Source: Balaenoptera acutorostrata
Taxonomy: Eukaryota > Chordata > Mammalia > Artiodactyla > Balaenopteridae
Length of the DNA stretch: 64,000 nt
Reading direction: 5' to 3'
NCBI RefSeq assembly: GCF_949987535.1
Contig: NW_026646029.1
Location: 558,001 to 622,000 of the forward strand
A program made the position numbers and the translations under genes. The notes under the pieces were generated by a model. That model did not search any database and had not been told where the DNA came from. It worked only from the letters and a program-made list of their open reading frames with translations. Of this stretch, positions 8,802-21,123 are shown piece after piece (positions within the stretch are counted from its first letter, which is position 1; every line of letters starts with the position of its first letter).

Positions 8802-10561
8802 TTACTCTCTCTTTCACTGTCTTTGTTTCACGGGTTTTGAAAAGTAATTTGTTTTTATAATGGGGTTTAGCTGCTTTTCACGGCTGTGTTTATGCCGCTT
8901 TACACCCCCTTGACTCACTTACAGAGAGATATCAATACATAGGTTTGAAGATTCTTACTAGTCAGATATATTCTTGTGCGGTGAATAGGGGGTGTTGAGG
9001 CCAGTTCACTGAGCAAGGAGTAGGTCTTGTCTACTACATATTGGGTTTATGGAACGGTATCTGAGCTAATTTGAAACCCTTGTTTTATGCATCACCCCAC
9101 CTCACCTTTCCCGTTCAGCAGCCATAGTGTGTTTTCTGAACGTGTGACTCTGTTCTGTTTTGTAATTCAGTTCAAGTGTAGCGGTTTTTACATTCCCTCT
9201 ATAAGTGATATCTTATGATAAGTGTCTTTTTCTGTGTGACTTATTTCACTTAGAATCGTCGTACCTAAATCCACTCATCGTGCTGCTACTAGCCTTATGA
9301 CGTGGATTTCACGGCTGAGTGATATTCCATTGTACATGAGGACCACAACTTCGTTATCCACTTTTCTCTTTCCTAGGATATTTAAGGTGTAATGAAGTGG
9401 GGGTTCTTGTCAACAGAGCAGCCCTAAACTTTGGGGTGCCTGAGTCTTGCTGATTTTTAGTTTTCCCAATTTATACGCCCATGAGTGGAAGAGCCCTATG
9501 CTCTCCAAACTGTGTTTTTTAGATGTTTCAGGACACACCGTACACTTCTCCAGAGTGGCTGTTGGCAATTTACATCCCGCCCATCAGCGTAGCAAGGCTC
9601 CCATTTCTCCATGGCCGGTCCTGCATTTCTGGTTTGGACACTTTTTTCCGCATGGCCCTTTTGCCCGCTGGGAAGCGAGACTTCTTTGGAGCGCTGATTT
9701 GCCTTTCCAGGTTGCTTGGTTGGCCAAAAAGGGCGTATGCGTTTTTTCCTGAATATATTCAGGAAAAAACGCATACGCCCTTTTTGGCCAAGGGCATCAT
9801 TGTCCACGTTTTGCCGCTTTTCATGTGCTTTCAAGGCGATTCGAATCTACCTCCTGAAATCTGTTTCCTGCAATTCTGCCTTGCTTTCAAAGCCTCTTCG
9901 TTGCCTTCCCTCAATATATTTGTGGACGAGAGTTATCATTTATAACTCTGCAGGTTTGTGAATTGCAGTGCCCCTGAGCTCCATTTTTCCAGTCGCTTTT
10001 TTGGGAGCTGGCCGCAAAAGTGCAGGATTGCTTCAGGCCCTCTTCTGGTTCTGGGGGGCAGGCTGAGCTTGTGGTTAATTCTTCTTCCTGATGGGAAAAT
10101 AGAGTGACCTGTGCCTGTCGCAACCCCTAGAGCTAGTCTCTCATTGGTTCCCCCTCTTCCCGTTCATCCTCAGGACAAATTGCAACCTGTACAGAACAGA
10201 AGGTTAAAGGTGCTGATTCTCCAAGGAGGGAGATGGCTAGTAAAGTGGCTGGAATGGCGAACCTGAGCACAAGGAGATGAGAAATGAGGTACGTTTTAGA
10301 AACCTTTCCCGATCACACGGTGTACCATCTTCTGGGTTTCTCATGCATGTTTTCGACGTAGGAAGATGCCCTTGAACCTGGAGATTTGGCACCCATGGGA
10401 TGGGTACCATGCAGTATTACTTTAAAGGGTCTGCGTTGGCTCACACAACCTCACCAAACCTCTCAGCCCCAAGAGTGTCCACCCTTATGTCTCAATCAGC
10501 TGTGGGTCTAGATATGGTCAATCCAGGTTGCATCACAGCCCCTGAACGAATTTTGTAAGAA
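8802..10561. repeat. Satellite unit 6, B-like start with F-type end
   Basis: 1,760 bp. Start TTACTCTCTC and TTTGTTTTTATAATG are private. The first third has B-type AGATATATTCTTGTG and GAGGCCAG. The last third has the F marks: CCTGTCGCAAC near 10114, ACAGAACAGAAGG near 10191, AACCTGAGC near 10260, GGTACGTTTT near 10288 and CTCACACAACC near 10441. These are shared with copies 17, 18, 29 and 30. Confidence 0.9.
9720..9791. mobile_element. 72-bp palindrome (unit 6)
   Basis: Perfect arms. Confidence 0.75.
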
Positions 10562-12321
10562 TTTCTCTCTCTTTCACTGTCTTTGTTTCACGGGTTTTGA
10601 AAAGTAATTTCTTTTTATAATGGGGTTTAGCTGCTTTTCACGGCTGTGTTTATGCCGCTTTACACCCCCTTGACTCACTTACAGAGCGATATCAATACAT
10701 AGGTTTGAAGATTCTTACTAGTCAGATGTATTCTTCTGCGGTGAATAGGGGGTGTTGAGTCAGGTTCACTGAGCAAGGAGTAGGTCTTGTCTACTACATA
10801 TTGGGTTTATGGAACGGTATCTGAGCTAATTTGAAACCCTTGTTTTATGCATCACCCCACCTCACCTTTCCCGTTCAGCAACCATAGTGTGTTTTCTAAA
10901 CGTGTGACACTGTTTTGTTTTGTAATTCAGTTCAAGTGTAGCGGTTTTTACATTCCCTCTATAAGTGATATCTTATGATAAGTGTCTTTTTCTGTGTGAC
11001 TTATTTCACTTAGAATCGTCGTACCTAAATCCACTCATCGTGCTGCTACTAGCCTTATGACGTGGATTTCATGGCTGAGTGATATTCCATTGTACATGAG
11101 GACCACAACTTCTGTATCCATTTTTCTCTTTCCTAGGATATTTAAGGTGTAATGAAGTGGGGGTTCTTGTCAACAGAGCAGCCCTAAACTTTGGGGTGCC
11201 TGTGTCTTGCTGATTTTTAGTTTTCCCAATTTATATGCCCATGAGTGGAAGTGCCCTATGCTCTCCAAGCTGTGTTTTTTAGATGTTTCAGGACACACCG
11301 TACACTTCTCCAGAGTGGCTGTTGGCAATTTACATCCCGCCCATCAGCGTAGCAAGGCTCCCATTTCTCCATGGCCGGTCCTGCATTTCTGGTTTGGACC
11401 CTTTTTTCCGCATGGCCCTTTTGCCCGCTGGGAAGCGAGACTTCTTTGGAGCGCTGATTTGCCTTTCCAGGTTGCTTGGTTGGCCAAAAAGGGCGTATGC
11501 GTTTTTTCCTGAATATATTCAGGAAAAAACGCATACGCTCTTTTTGGCCAAGGGCATCATTGTCCACGTTTTGCCGCTTTTCATGTGCTTTCAAGGCGAT
11601 TCGAATCTACCTCCTGAAATCTGTTTCCTGCAATTCTGCCTTGCTTTCAAAGCCTCTTCGTTGCCTTCCCTCAATATATTTGTGGACGCGAGTTATCATT
11701 TATAACTCTGCAGGTTTGTGAATTGCAGTGCCCCTGAGCTCCATTTTTCCAGTCGCTTTTTTGGGAGCTGACCGCAAAAGTGCAGGATTGCTTCAGGCCC
11801 TCTTCTGGTTCTGGGGGGCAGGCTGAGCTTGTGGTTAATTCTTCTTCCTGATGGGAAAATAGAGTGACCTGTGCCTGCCCCAACCCCTAGAGCTAGTCTC
11901 TCATTGGTTCCCTGTCTTCCCGTTCATCCTCAGGACAAATTGCAACCTGTACGGAACAGGAGGTTAAAGGTGCTGATTCTCCAAGGAGGGAGATGGCTAG
12001 TAAAGCGGCTGGAATGGCGAACCCGAGCACAAGGAGATGAGAAATGAGGTGCGTTTTAGAAACCTTTCCGGATCACGCGGTGTACCATCTTCTGGGTTTC
12101 TCGTGCATGTTTTCGACGTAGGAAGATGCCCTTGAACCTGGAGATTTGGGACCCATGGGATGGGTACCATGCAGTATTACTTTAAAGGGTCTGCGTTGGC
12201 TCACGCAACCTCACCAAACCTCTCAGCCCCAAGAGTGTCCACCCTTATGTCTCAATCAGCTGTGGGTCTAGATATGGTCAATCCAGGTTGCATCACAGCC
12301 CCTGAACGAATTTTGTAAGAA
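10562..12321. repeat. Satellite unit 7, class A
   Basis: 1,760 bp; first unit of block H2. Nearly identical to copy 1. It has G where copy 1 has T in the left palindrome arm, leaving only a G/T mismatch there. Shares ACACTGTTTTG with copy 1, whereas copies 20 and 32 have ACACTGTTCTG. Confidence 0.95.
11480..11551. mobile_element. 72-bp palindrome (unit 7)
   Basis: One G/T pair: right arm GCTC in place of GCCC. The change is shared by A units 1, 7, 20 and 32 and would still pair as G-U in RNA. Confidence 0.75.
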
Positions 12322-14082
12322 TTTCTCTCTCTTTCACTGTCTTTGTTTCACGGGTTTTGAAAAGTAATTTCTTTTTATAATGGGGTTTAGCTGCTTTTCA
12401 CGGCTGTGCTTATGCCGCTTTACACCCCCTTGACTCAGTTACAGAGAGATATCAATACATAGGTTTGAAGATTCTTAATAGTCAGATATATTCTTGTGCG
12501 GTGAATAGGGGGTGTTGAGGCCAGTTCACTGAGCAAGGAGTAGGTCTTGTCTACTACATATTGGGTTTATGGAACGGTATCTGAGCTAATTTGAAACCCT
12601 TGTTTTATGCATCACCCCACCTCACCTTTCCCGTTAAGCAGCCATAGTGTGTTTTCTGAACGTGTGACTCTGTTCTGTTTTGTAATTCAGTTCAAGTGTA
12701 GCGGTTTTTACATTCCCTCTATAAGTGATATCTTATGATAAGTGTCTTTTTCTGTGTGACTTATTTCACTTAGAATCGTCGTACCTAAATCCACTCATCG
12801 TGCTGCTACTAGCCTTATGACGTGGATTTCATGGCTGAGTGATATTCCATTGTACATGAGGACCACAACTTCTTTATCCACTTTTCTCTTTCCTAGGATA
12901 TTTAAGGTGTAATGAAGTGGGGGGTTCTTGTCAACAGAGCAGCCCTAAACTTTGGGGTGCCTGTGTCTTGCTGATTTTTAGTTTTCCCAATTTATACGCC
13001 CATGAGTGGAAGTGCCCTATGCTCTCCAAGCTGTGTTTTTTAGATGTTTCAGGACACACCGTACACTTCTCCAGAGTGGCTGTTGGCAATTTACATCCCG
13101 CCCATCAGCGTAGCAAGGCTCCCATTTCTCCATGGCCGGTCCTGCATTTCTGGTTTGGACAGTTTTTTCCGCATGGCCCTTTTGCCCGCTGGGAAGCGAG
13201 ACTTCTTTGGAGCGCTGATTTGCCTTTCCAGGTTGCTTGGTTGGCCAAAAAGGGCGTATGCGTTTTTTCCTGAATATATTCAGGAAAAAACGCATACGCC
13301 CTTTTTGGCCAAGGGCATCATTGTCCACGTTTTGCCGCTTTTCATGTGCTTTCAAGGCGATTCGAATCTACCTCCTGAAATCTGTTTCCTGCAATTCTGC
13401 CTTGCTTTCAAAGCCTCTTCGTTGCCTTCCCTCAATATATTTGTGGACGAGAGTTATCATTTATAACTCTGCAGGTTTGTGAATTGCAGTGGCCCTGAGC
13501 TCCATTTTTCCAGTCGCTTTTTTGGGAGCTGGCCGCAAAAGTGCAGGATTGCTTCAGGCCCTCTTCTGGTTCTGGGGGGCAGGCTGAGCTTGTGGTTAAT
13601 TCTTCTTCCTGATGGGAAAATAGAGTGACCTGTGCCTGTCCCAACCCCTAGAGCTAGTCTCTCATTGGTTCCCCCTCTTCCCGTTCATCCTCAGGACAAA
13701 TTGCAACCTGTACGGAACAGGAGGTTAAAGGTGCTGATTCTCCAAGGAGGGAGATGGCTAGTAAAGCAGCTGGAATGGCGAACCCGAGCACAAGGAGATG
13801 AGAAATGAGGTGCGTTTTAGAAACCTTTCCCGATCACACAGTGTACCATCTTCTGGGTTTCTCATGCATGTTTTCGACGTAGGAAGATGCCCTTGAACCT
13901 GGAGATTTGGGACCCATGGGATGGGTACCATGCAGTATTACTTTAAAGGGTCTGCGTTGGCTCACGCAACCTCACCAAACCTCTCAGCCCCAAGAGTGTC
14001 CACCCTTATGTCTCAATCAGCTGTGGGTCTAGATATGGTCAATCCAGGTTGCATCACAGCCCCTGAACGAATTTTGTAAGAA
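12322..14082. repeat. Satellite unit 8, class B
   Basis: 1,761 bp with the six-G run near 12918. Matches copy 2, including CGTTAAGCAG near 12632, except for the A at the site where copy 2 has a private G (2874). Confidence 0.95.
13241..13312. mobile_element. 72-bp palindrome (unit 8)
   Basis: Perfect arms. Confidence 0.75.
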
Positions 14083-15842
14083 TTTCTCTCTCTTTCACTG
14101 TCTTTGTTTCACGGGTTTTGAAAAGTAATTTCTTTTTATAATGGGGTTTAGCTGCTTTTCACGGCTGTGTTTATGCCGCTTTACACCCCCTTGACTCACT
14201 TACAGAGCGATATCAATACATAGGTTTGAAGATTCTTACTAGTCAGATGTATTCTTCTGCGGTGAATAGGGGGTGTTGAGTCAGGTTCACTGAGCAAGGA
14301 GTAGGTCTTGTCTACTACATATTGGGTTTATGGAACGGTATCTGAGCTAATTTGAAACCCTTGTTTTATGCATCACCCCACCTCACCTTTCCCGTTCAGC
14401 AACCATAGTGTGTTTTCTAAACGTGTGACTCTGTTCTGTTTTGTAATTCAGTTCAAGTGTAGCGGTTTTTACATTCCCTCTATAAGTGATATCTTATGAT
14501 AAGTGTCTTTTTCTGTGTGACTTATTTCACTTAGAATCGTCGTACCTAAATCCACTCATCGTGCTGCTACTAGCCTTATGACGTGGATTTCATGGCTGAG
14601 TGATATTCCATTGTACATGAGGACGACAACTTCTGTATCCATTTTTCTCTTTCCTAGGATATTTAAGGTGTAATGAAGTGGGGGTTCTTGTCAACAGAGC
14701 AGCCCTAAACTTTGGGGTGCCTGTGTCTTGCTGATTTTTAGTTTTCCCAATTTATACGCCCATGAGTGGAAGTGCCCTATGCTCTCCAAGCTGTGTTTTT
14801 TAGATGTTTCAGGACACACCGTACACTTCTCCAGAGTGGCTGTTGGCAATTTACATCCCGCCTATCAGTGTAGCAAGGCTCCCATTTCTCCATGGCCGGT
14901 CCTGCATTTCTGGTTTGGACACTTTTTTCCGCATGGCCCATTTGCCCGCTGGGAAGCGAGACTTCTTTGGAGCGCTGATTTGCATTTCCAGGTTGCTTGG
15001 TTGGGCAAAAAGGGCGTATGCGTTTTTTCCTGAATATATTCAGGAAAAAACGCATACGCCCTTTTTGGCCAAGGGCATCATTGTCCACGTTTTGCCGCTT
15101 TTCATGTGCTTTCAAGGTGATTCGAATCTACCTCCTGAAATCTGTTTCCTGCAATTCTGCCTTGCTTTCAAAGCCTCTTCGTTGCCTTCCCTCAATATAT
15201 TTGTGGACGAGAGTTATCATTTATAACTCTGCAGGTTTGTGAATGGCAGTGCCCCTGAGCTCCATTTTTCCAGTTGCTTTTTTGGGAGCTGGCCGCAAAA
15301 GTGCAGGATTGCTTCAGGCCCTCTTCTGGTTCTGGGGGGCAGGCTGAGCTTGTGGTTAATTCTTCTTCCTAATGGGAAAATAGAGTGACCTGTGCCTGTC
15401 CCAACCCCTAGAGCTAGTCTCTCATTGGTTCCCCCTCTTCCCGTTCATCCTCAGGACAAATTGCAACCTGTACGGGACAGGAGGTTAAAGGTGCTGATTC
15501 TCCAAGGAGGGAGATGGCTAGTAAAGCGGCTGGAATGGCGAACCCGAGCACAAGGAGATGAGAAATGAGGTGCGTTTTAGAAACCTTTCCGGATCACACG
15601 GTGTACCATCTTCTGGGTTTCTCATGCATGTTTTCGACGTAGGAAGATGCCCTTGAACCTGGAGATTTGGGACCCATGGGATGGGTACCATGCAGTATTA
15701 CTTTAAAGGGTCTGCGTTGGCTCACGCAACCTCACCAAACCTCTCAGCCCCAAGAGTGTCCACCCTTATGTCTCAATCAGCTGTGGGTCTAGATATGGTC
15801 AATCCAGGTTGCATCACAGCCCCTGAACGAATTTTGTAAGAA
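14083..15842. repeat. Satellite unit 9, class C
   Basis: 1,760 bp. All class C marks are present; by eye it matches copies 3 and 12 without a difference that I noticed. Confidence 0.95.
15001..15072. mobile_element. 72-bp palindrome (unit 9)
   Basis: One G/G mismatch (left arm TTGGGC). Confidence 0.75.
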
Positions 15843-17602
15843 TTTCGCTCTCTTTCACTGTCTTTGTTTCACGGGTTTTGAAAAGTAATTTCTTTTTATA
15901 ATGGGGTTTAGCTGCTTTTCACGGCTGTGTTTATGCCGCTTTACACCCCCTTGACTCACTTACAGAGCGATATCAATACATAGGTTTGAAGATTCTTACT
16001 AGTCAGATGTATTCTTCTGCGGTGAATAGGGGGTGTTGAGTCAGGTTCACTGAGCAAGGAGTAGGTCTTGTCTACTACATATTGGGTTTATGGAACGGTA
16101 TCTGAGCTAATTTGAAACCCTTGTTTTATGCATCACCCCACCTCACCTTTCCCGTTCAGCAACCATAGTGTGTTTTCTAAACGTGTGACTCTGTTCTGTT
16201 TTGTAATTCAGTTCAAGTGTAGCGTTTTTTACATTCCCTCTATAAGTGATATCTTATGATAAGTGTCTTTTTCTGTGTGACTTATTTCACTTAGAATCGT
16301 CGTACCTAAATCCACTCATCGTGCTGCTACTAGCCTTATGACGTGGATTTCATGGCTGAGTGATATTCCATTGTACATGAGGACCACAACTTCTGTATCC
16401 ATTTTTCTCTTTCCTAGGATATTTAAGGTGTAATGAAGTGGGGGTTCTTGTCAACAGAGCAGCCCTAAACTTTGGGGTGCCTGTGTCTTGCTGATTTTTA
16501 GTTTTCCCAATTTATACGCCCATGAGTGGAAGTGCCCTATGCTCTCCAAGCTGTGTTTTTTAGATGTTTCAGGACACACCGTACACTTCTCCAGAGTGGC
16601 TGTTGGCAATTTACATCCCGCCTATCAGCGTAGCAAGGCTCCCATTTCTCCATGGCCGGTCCTGCATTTCTGGTTTGGACACTTTTTTCCGCATGGCCCT
16701 TTTGCCCGCTGGGAAGCGAGACTTCTTTGGAGCACTGATTTGCATTTCCAGGTTGCTTGGTTGGGCAAAAAGGGCGTATGCGTTTTTTCCTGAATATATT
16801 CAGGAAAAAACGCATACGCCCTTTTTGGCCAAGGGCATCATTGTCCACGTTTTGCCGCTTTTCATGTGCTTTCAAGGTGATTCGAATCTACCTCCTGAAA
16901 TCTGTTTCCTGCAATTCTGCCTTGCTTTCAAAGCCTCTTCGTTGCCTTCCCTCAATATATTTGTGGACGAGAGTTATCATTTATAACTCTGCAGGTTTGT
17001 GAATTGCAGTGCCCCTGAGCTCCATTTTTCCAGTTGCTTTTTTGGGAGCTGGCCGCAAAAGTGCAGGATTGCTTCAGGCCCTCTTCTGGTTCTGGGGGGC
17101 AGGCTGAGCTTGTGGTTAATTCTTCTTCCTAATGGGAAAATAGAGTGACCTGTGCCTGTCCCAACCCCTAGAGCTAGTCTCTCATTGGTTCCCCCTCTTC
17201 CCGTTCATCCTCAGGACAAATTGCAACCTGTACGGAACAGGAGGTTAAAGGTGCTGATTCTCCAAGGAGGGAGATGGCTAGTAAAGCGGCTGGAATGGCG
17301 AACCCGAGCACAAGGAGATGAGAAATGAGGTGCGTTTTAGAAACCTTTCCCGATCACACGGTGTACCATCTTCTGGGTTTCTCATGCATGTTTTCGACGT
17401 AGGAAGATGCCCTTGAACCTGGAGATTTGGGACCCATGGGATGGGTACCATGCAGTATTACTTTAAAGGGTCTGCGTTGGCTCACGCAACCTCACCAAAC
17501 CTCTCAGCCCCAAGAGTGTCCACCCTTATGTCTCAATCAGCTGTGGGTCTAGATATGGTCAATCCAGGTTGCATCACAGACCCTGAACGAATTTTGTAAG
17601 AA
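15843..17602. repeat. Satellite unit 10, class D
   Basis: 1,760 bp. All class D marks are present, including the CACAGACCCTG end near 17574. Matches copies 4, 13 and 23. Confidence 0.95.
16761..16832. mobile_element. 72-bp palindrome (unit 10)
   Basis: One G/G mismatch (left arm TTGGGC). Confidence 0.75.
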
Positions 17603-19363
17603 TTTCTCTCTCTTTCACTGTCTTTGTTTCACGGGTTTTGAAAAGTAATTTATTTTTATAATGGGGTTTAGCTGCTTTTCACGGCTGTGTTTATGCCGCT
17701 TTACACCCCCTTGACTCACTTACAGAGCGATATCAATACATAGGTTTGAAGATTCTTACTAGTCAGATGTATTCTTCTGCGGTGAATAGGGGGTGTTGAG
17801 TCAGGTTCACTGAGCAAGGAGTAGGTCTTGTCTACTACATATTGGGTTTATGGAACGGTATCTGAGCTAATTTGAAACCCTTGTTTTATGCATCACCCCA
17901 CCTCACCTTTCCCGTTCAGCAGCCATATTGTGTTTTCTGAACGTGTGACTCTGTTCTGTTTGGTAATTCAGTTCAAGTGTAGCGGTTTTTACATTCCCTC
18001 TATAAGTGATATCTTATGATAAGTGTCTTTTTCTGTGTGACTTATTTCACTTAGAATCGTCGTACCTAAATCCACTCATCGTGCTGCTACTAGCCTTATG
18101 ACGTGGATTTCATGGCTGAGTGATATTCCATTGTACATGAGGACCACAACTTCTTTATCCACTTTTCTCTTTCCTAGGATATTTAAGGTGTAATGAAGTG
18201 GGGGGTTCTTGTCAACAGAGCAGCCCTAAACTTTGGGGTGCCTGTGTCTTGCTGATTTTTAGTTTTCCCAATTTATACGCCCATGAGTGGAAGTGCCCTA
18301 TGCTCTCCAAGCTGTGTTTTTTAGATGTTTCAGGACACACCGTACACTTCTCCAGAGTGGCTGTTGGCAATTTACATCCCGCCCATCAGCGTAGCAAGGC
18401 TCCCATTTCTCCATGGCCGGTCCTGCATTTCTGGTTTGGACAGTTTTTTCCGCATGGCCCTTTTGCCCGCTGGGAAGCGAGACTTCTTTGGAGCGCTGAT
18501 TTGCCTTTCCAGGTTGCTTGGTTGGCCAAAAAGGGCGTATGCGTTTTTTCCTGAATATATTCAGGAAAAAACGCATACGCCCTTTTTGGCCAAGGGCATC
18601 ATTGTCCACGTTTTGCCGCTTTTCATGTGCTTTCAAGGCGATTCGAATCTACCTCCTGAAATCTGTTTCCTGCAATTCTGCCTTGCTTTCAAAGCCTCTT
18701 CGTTGCCTTCCCTCAATATATTTGTGGACGAGAGTTATCATTTATAACTCTGCAGGTTTGTGAATTGCAGTGGCCCTGAGCTCCATTTTTCCAGTCGCTT
18801 TTTTGGGAGCTGGCCGCAAAAGTGCAGGATTGCTTCAGGCCCTCTTCTGGTTCTGGGGGGCAGGCTGAGCTTGTGGTTAATTCTTCTTCCTGATGGGAAA
18901 ATAGAGTGACCTGTGCCTGTCCCAACCCCTAGAGCTAGTCTCTCATTGGTTCCCCCTCTTCCCGTTCATCCTCAGGACAAATTGCAACCTGTACGGAACA
19001 GGAGGTTAAAGGTGCTGATTCTCCAAGGAGGGAGATGGCTAGTAAAGCAGCTGGAATGGCGAACCCGAGCACAAGGAGATGAGAAATGAGGTGCGTTTTA
19101 GAAACCTTTCCCGATCACACAGTGTACCATCTTCTGGGTTTCTCATGCATGTTTTCGACGTAGGAAGATGCCCTTGAACCTGGAGATTTGGGACCCATGG
19201 GATGGGTACCATGCAGTATTACTTTAAAGGGTCTGCGTTGGCTCACGCAACCTCACCAAACCTCTCAGCCCCAAGAGTGTCCACCCTTATGTCTCAATCA
19301 GCTGTGGGTCTAGATATGGTCAATCCAGGTTGCATCACAGCCCCTGAACGAATTTTGTAAGAA
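17603..19363. repeat. Satellite unit 11, E/B recombinant
   Basis: 1,761 bp. The first part is E: TTATTTTTATA near 17651, GCAGCCATATTG near 17919 and TTGGTAATTC near 17960. From 18155 on it is B: TTCTTTATCCAC, the six-G run, GGACAG, GCAGTGGCCC, AAAGCAGCTGG and CACACAGTG. The switch lies between 17963 and 18154. Shared with copy 24. Confidence 0.92.
18522..18593. mobile_element. 72-bp palindrome (unit 11)
   Basis: Perfect arms, as expected from the B-type second part of this recombinant unit. Confidence 0.75.
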
Positions 19364-21123
19364 TTTCTCTCTCTTTCACTGTCTTTGTTTCACGGGTTTT
19401 GAAAAGTAATTTCTTTTTATAATGGGGTTTAGCTGCTTTTCACGGCTGTGTTTATGCCGCTTTACACCCCCTTGACTCACTTACAGAGCGATATCAATAC
19501 ATAGGTTTGAAGATTCTTACTAGTCAGATGTATTCTTCTGCGGTGAATAGGGGGTGTTGAGTCAGGTTCACTGAGCAAGGAGTAGGTCTTGTCTACTACA
19601 TATTGGGTTTATGGAACGGTATCTGAGCTAATTTGAAACCCTTGTTTTATGCATCACCCCACCTCACCTTTCCCGTTCAGCAACCATAGTGTGTTTTCTA
19701 AACGTGTGACTCTGTTCTGTTTTGTAATTCAGTTCAAGTGTAGCGGTTTTTACATTCCCTCTATAAGTGATATCTTATGATAAGTGTCTTTTTCTGTGTG
19801 ACTTATTTCACTTAGAATCGTCGTACCTAAATCCACTCATCGTGCTGCTACTAGCCTTATGACGTGGATTTCATGGCTGAGTGATATTCCATTGTACATG
19901 AGGACGACAACTTCTGTATCCATTTTTCTCTTTCCTAGGATATTTAAGGTGTAATGAAGTGGGGGTTCTTGTCAACAGAGCAGCCCTAAACTTTGGGGTG
20001 CCTGTGTCTTGCTGATTTTTAGTTTTCCCAATTTATACGCCCATGAGTGGAAGTGCCCTATGCTCTCCAAGCTGTGTTTTTTAGATGTTTCAGGACACAC
20101 CGTACACTTCTCCAGAGTGGCTGTTGGCAATTTACATCCCGCCTATCAGTGTAGCAAGGCTCCCATTTCTCCATGGCCGGTCCTGCATTTCTGGTTTGGA
20201 CACTTTTTTCCGCATGGCCCATTTGCCCGCTGGGAAGCGAGACTTCTTTGGAGCGCTGATTTGCATTTCCAGGTTGCTTGGTTGGGCAAAAAGGGCGTAT
20301 GCGTTTTTTCCTGAATATATTCAGGAAAAAACGCATACGCCCTTTTTGGCCAAGGGCATCATTGTCCACGTTTTGCCGCTTTTCATGTGCTTTCAAGGTG
20401 ATTCGAATCTACCTCCTGAAATCTGTTTCCTGCAATTCTGCCTTGCTTTCAAAGCCTCTTCGTTGCCTTCCCTCAATATATTTGTGGACGAGAGTTATCA
20501 TTTATAACTCTGCAGGTTTGTGAATGGCAGTGCCCCTGAGCTCCATTTTTCCAGTTGCTTTTTTGGGAGCTGGCCGCAAAAGTGCAGGATTGCTTCAGGC
20601 CCTCTTCTGGTTCTGGGGGGCAGGCTGAGCTTGTGGTTAATTCTTCTTCCTAATGGGAAAATAGAGTGACCTGTGCCTGTCCCAACCCCTAGAGCTAGTC
20701 TCTCATTGGTTCCCCCTCTTCCCGTTCATCCTCAGGACAAATTGCAACCTGTACGGGACAGGAGGTTAAAGGTGCTGATTCTCCAAGGAGGGAGATGGCT
20801 AGTAAAGCGGCTGGAATGGCGAACCCGAGCACAAGGAGATGAGAAATGAGGTGCGTTTTAGAAACCTTTCCGGATCACACGGTGTACCATCTTCTGGGTT
20901 TCTCATGCATGTTTTCGACGTAGGAAGATGCCCTTGAACCTGGAGATTTGGGACCCATGGGATGGGTACCATGCAGTATTACTTTAAAGGGTCTGCGTTG
21001 GCTCACGCAACCTCACCAAACCTCTCAGCCCCAAGAGTGTCCACCCTTATGTCTCAATCAGCTGTGGGTCTAGATATGGTCAATCCAGGTTGCATCACAG
21101 CCCCTGAACGAATTTTGTAAGAA
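19364..21123. repeat. Satellite unit 12, class C
   Basis: 1,760 bp. Second C unit of H2, in the duplicated triplet. Carries GGACGAC near 19902, CCTATCAGTG near 20141 and ACGGGACAGG near 20753. Confidence 0.95.
20282..20353. mobile_element. 72-bp palindrome (unit 12)
   Basis: One G/G mismatch (left arm TTGGGC). Confidence 0.75.

Larger units (their letters stand above)
1..10561. repeat. Higher-order repeat block H1 (copies 1-6: A B C D, copy 5, copy 6)
   Basis: Copies 1-4 are nearly identical to copies 7-10 at a shift of 10,561 bp. By eye I noted only a few differences, for example 931 (T here, G in copy 7) and 2874 (G here, A in copy 8). The block then goes to copy 5, whose start is E-like, and to copy 6, whose end carries the F markers. 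The internal B-C-D duplication seen in H2 and H3 is absent. The window opens at a unit start, so sequence further upstream could belong to the same block. Confidence 0.75.
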
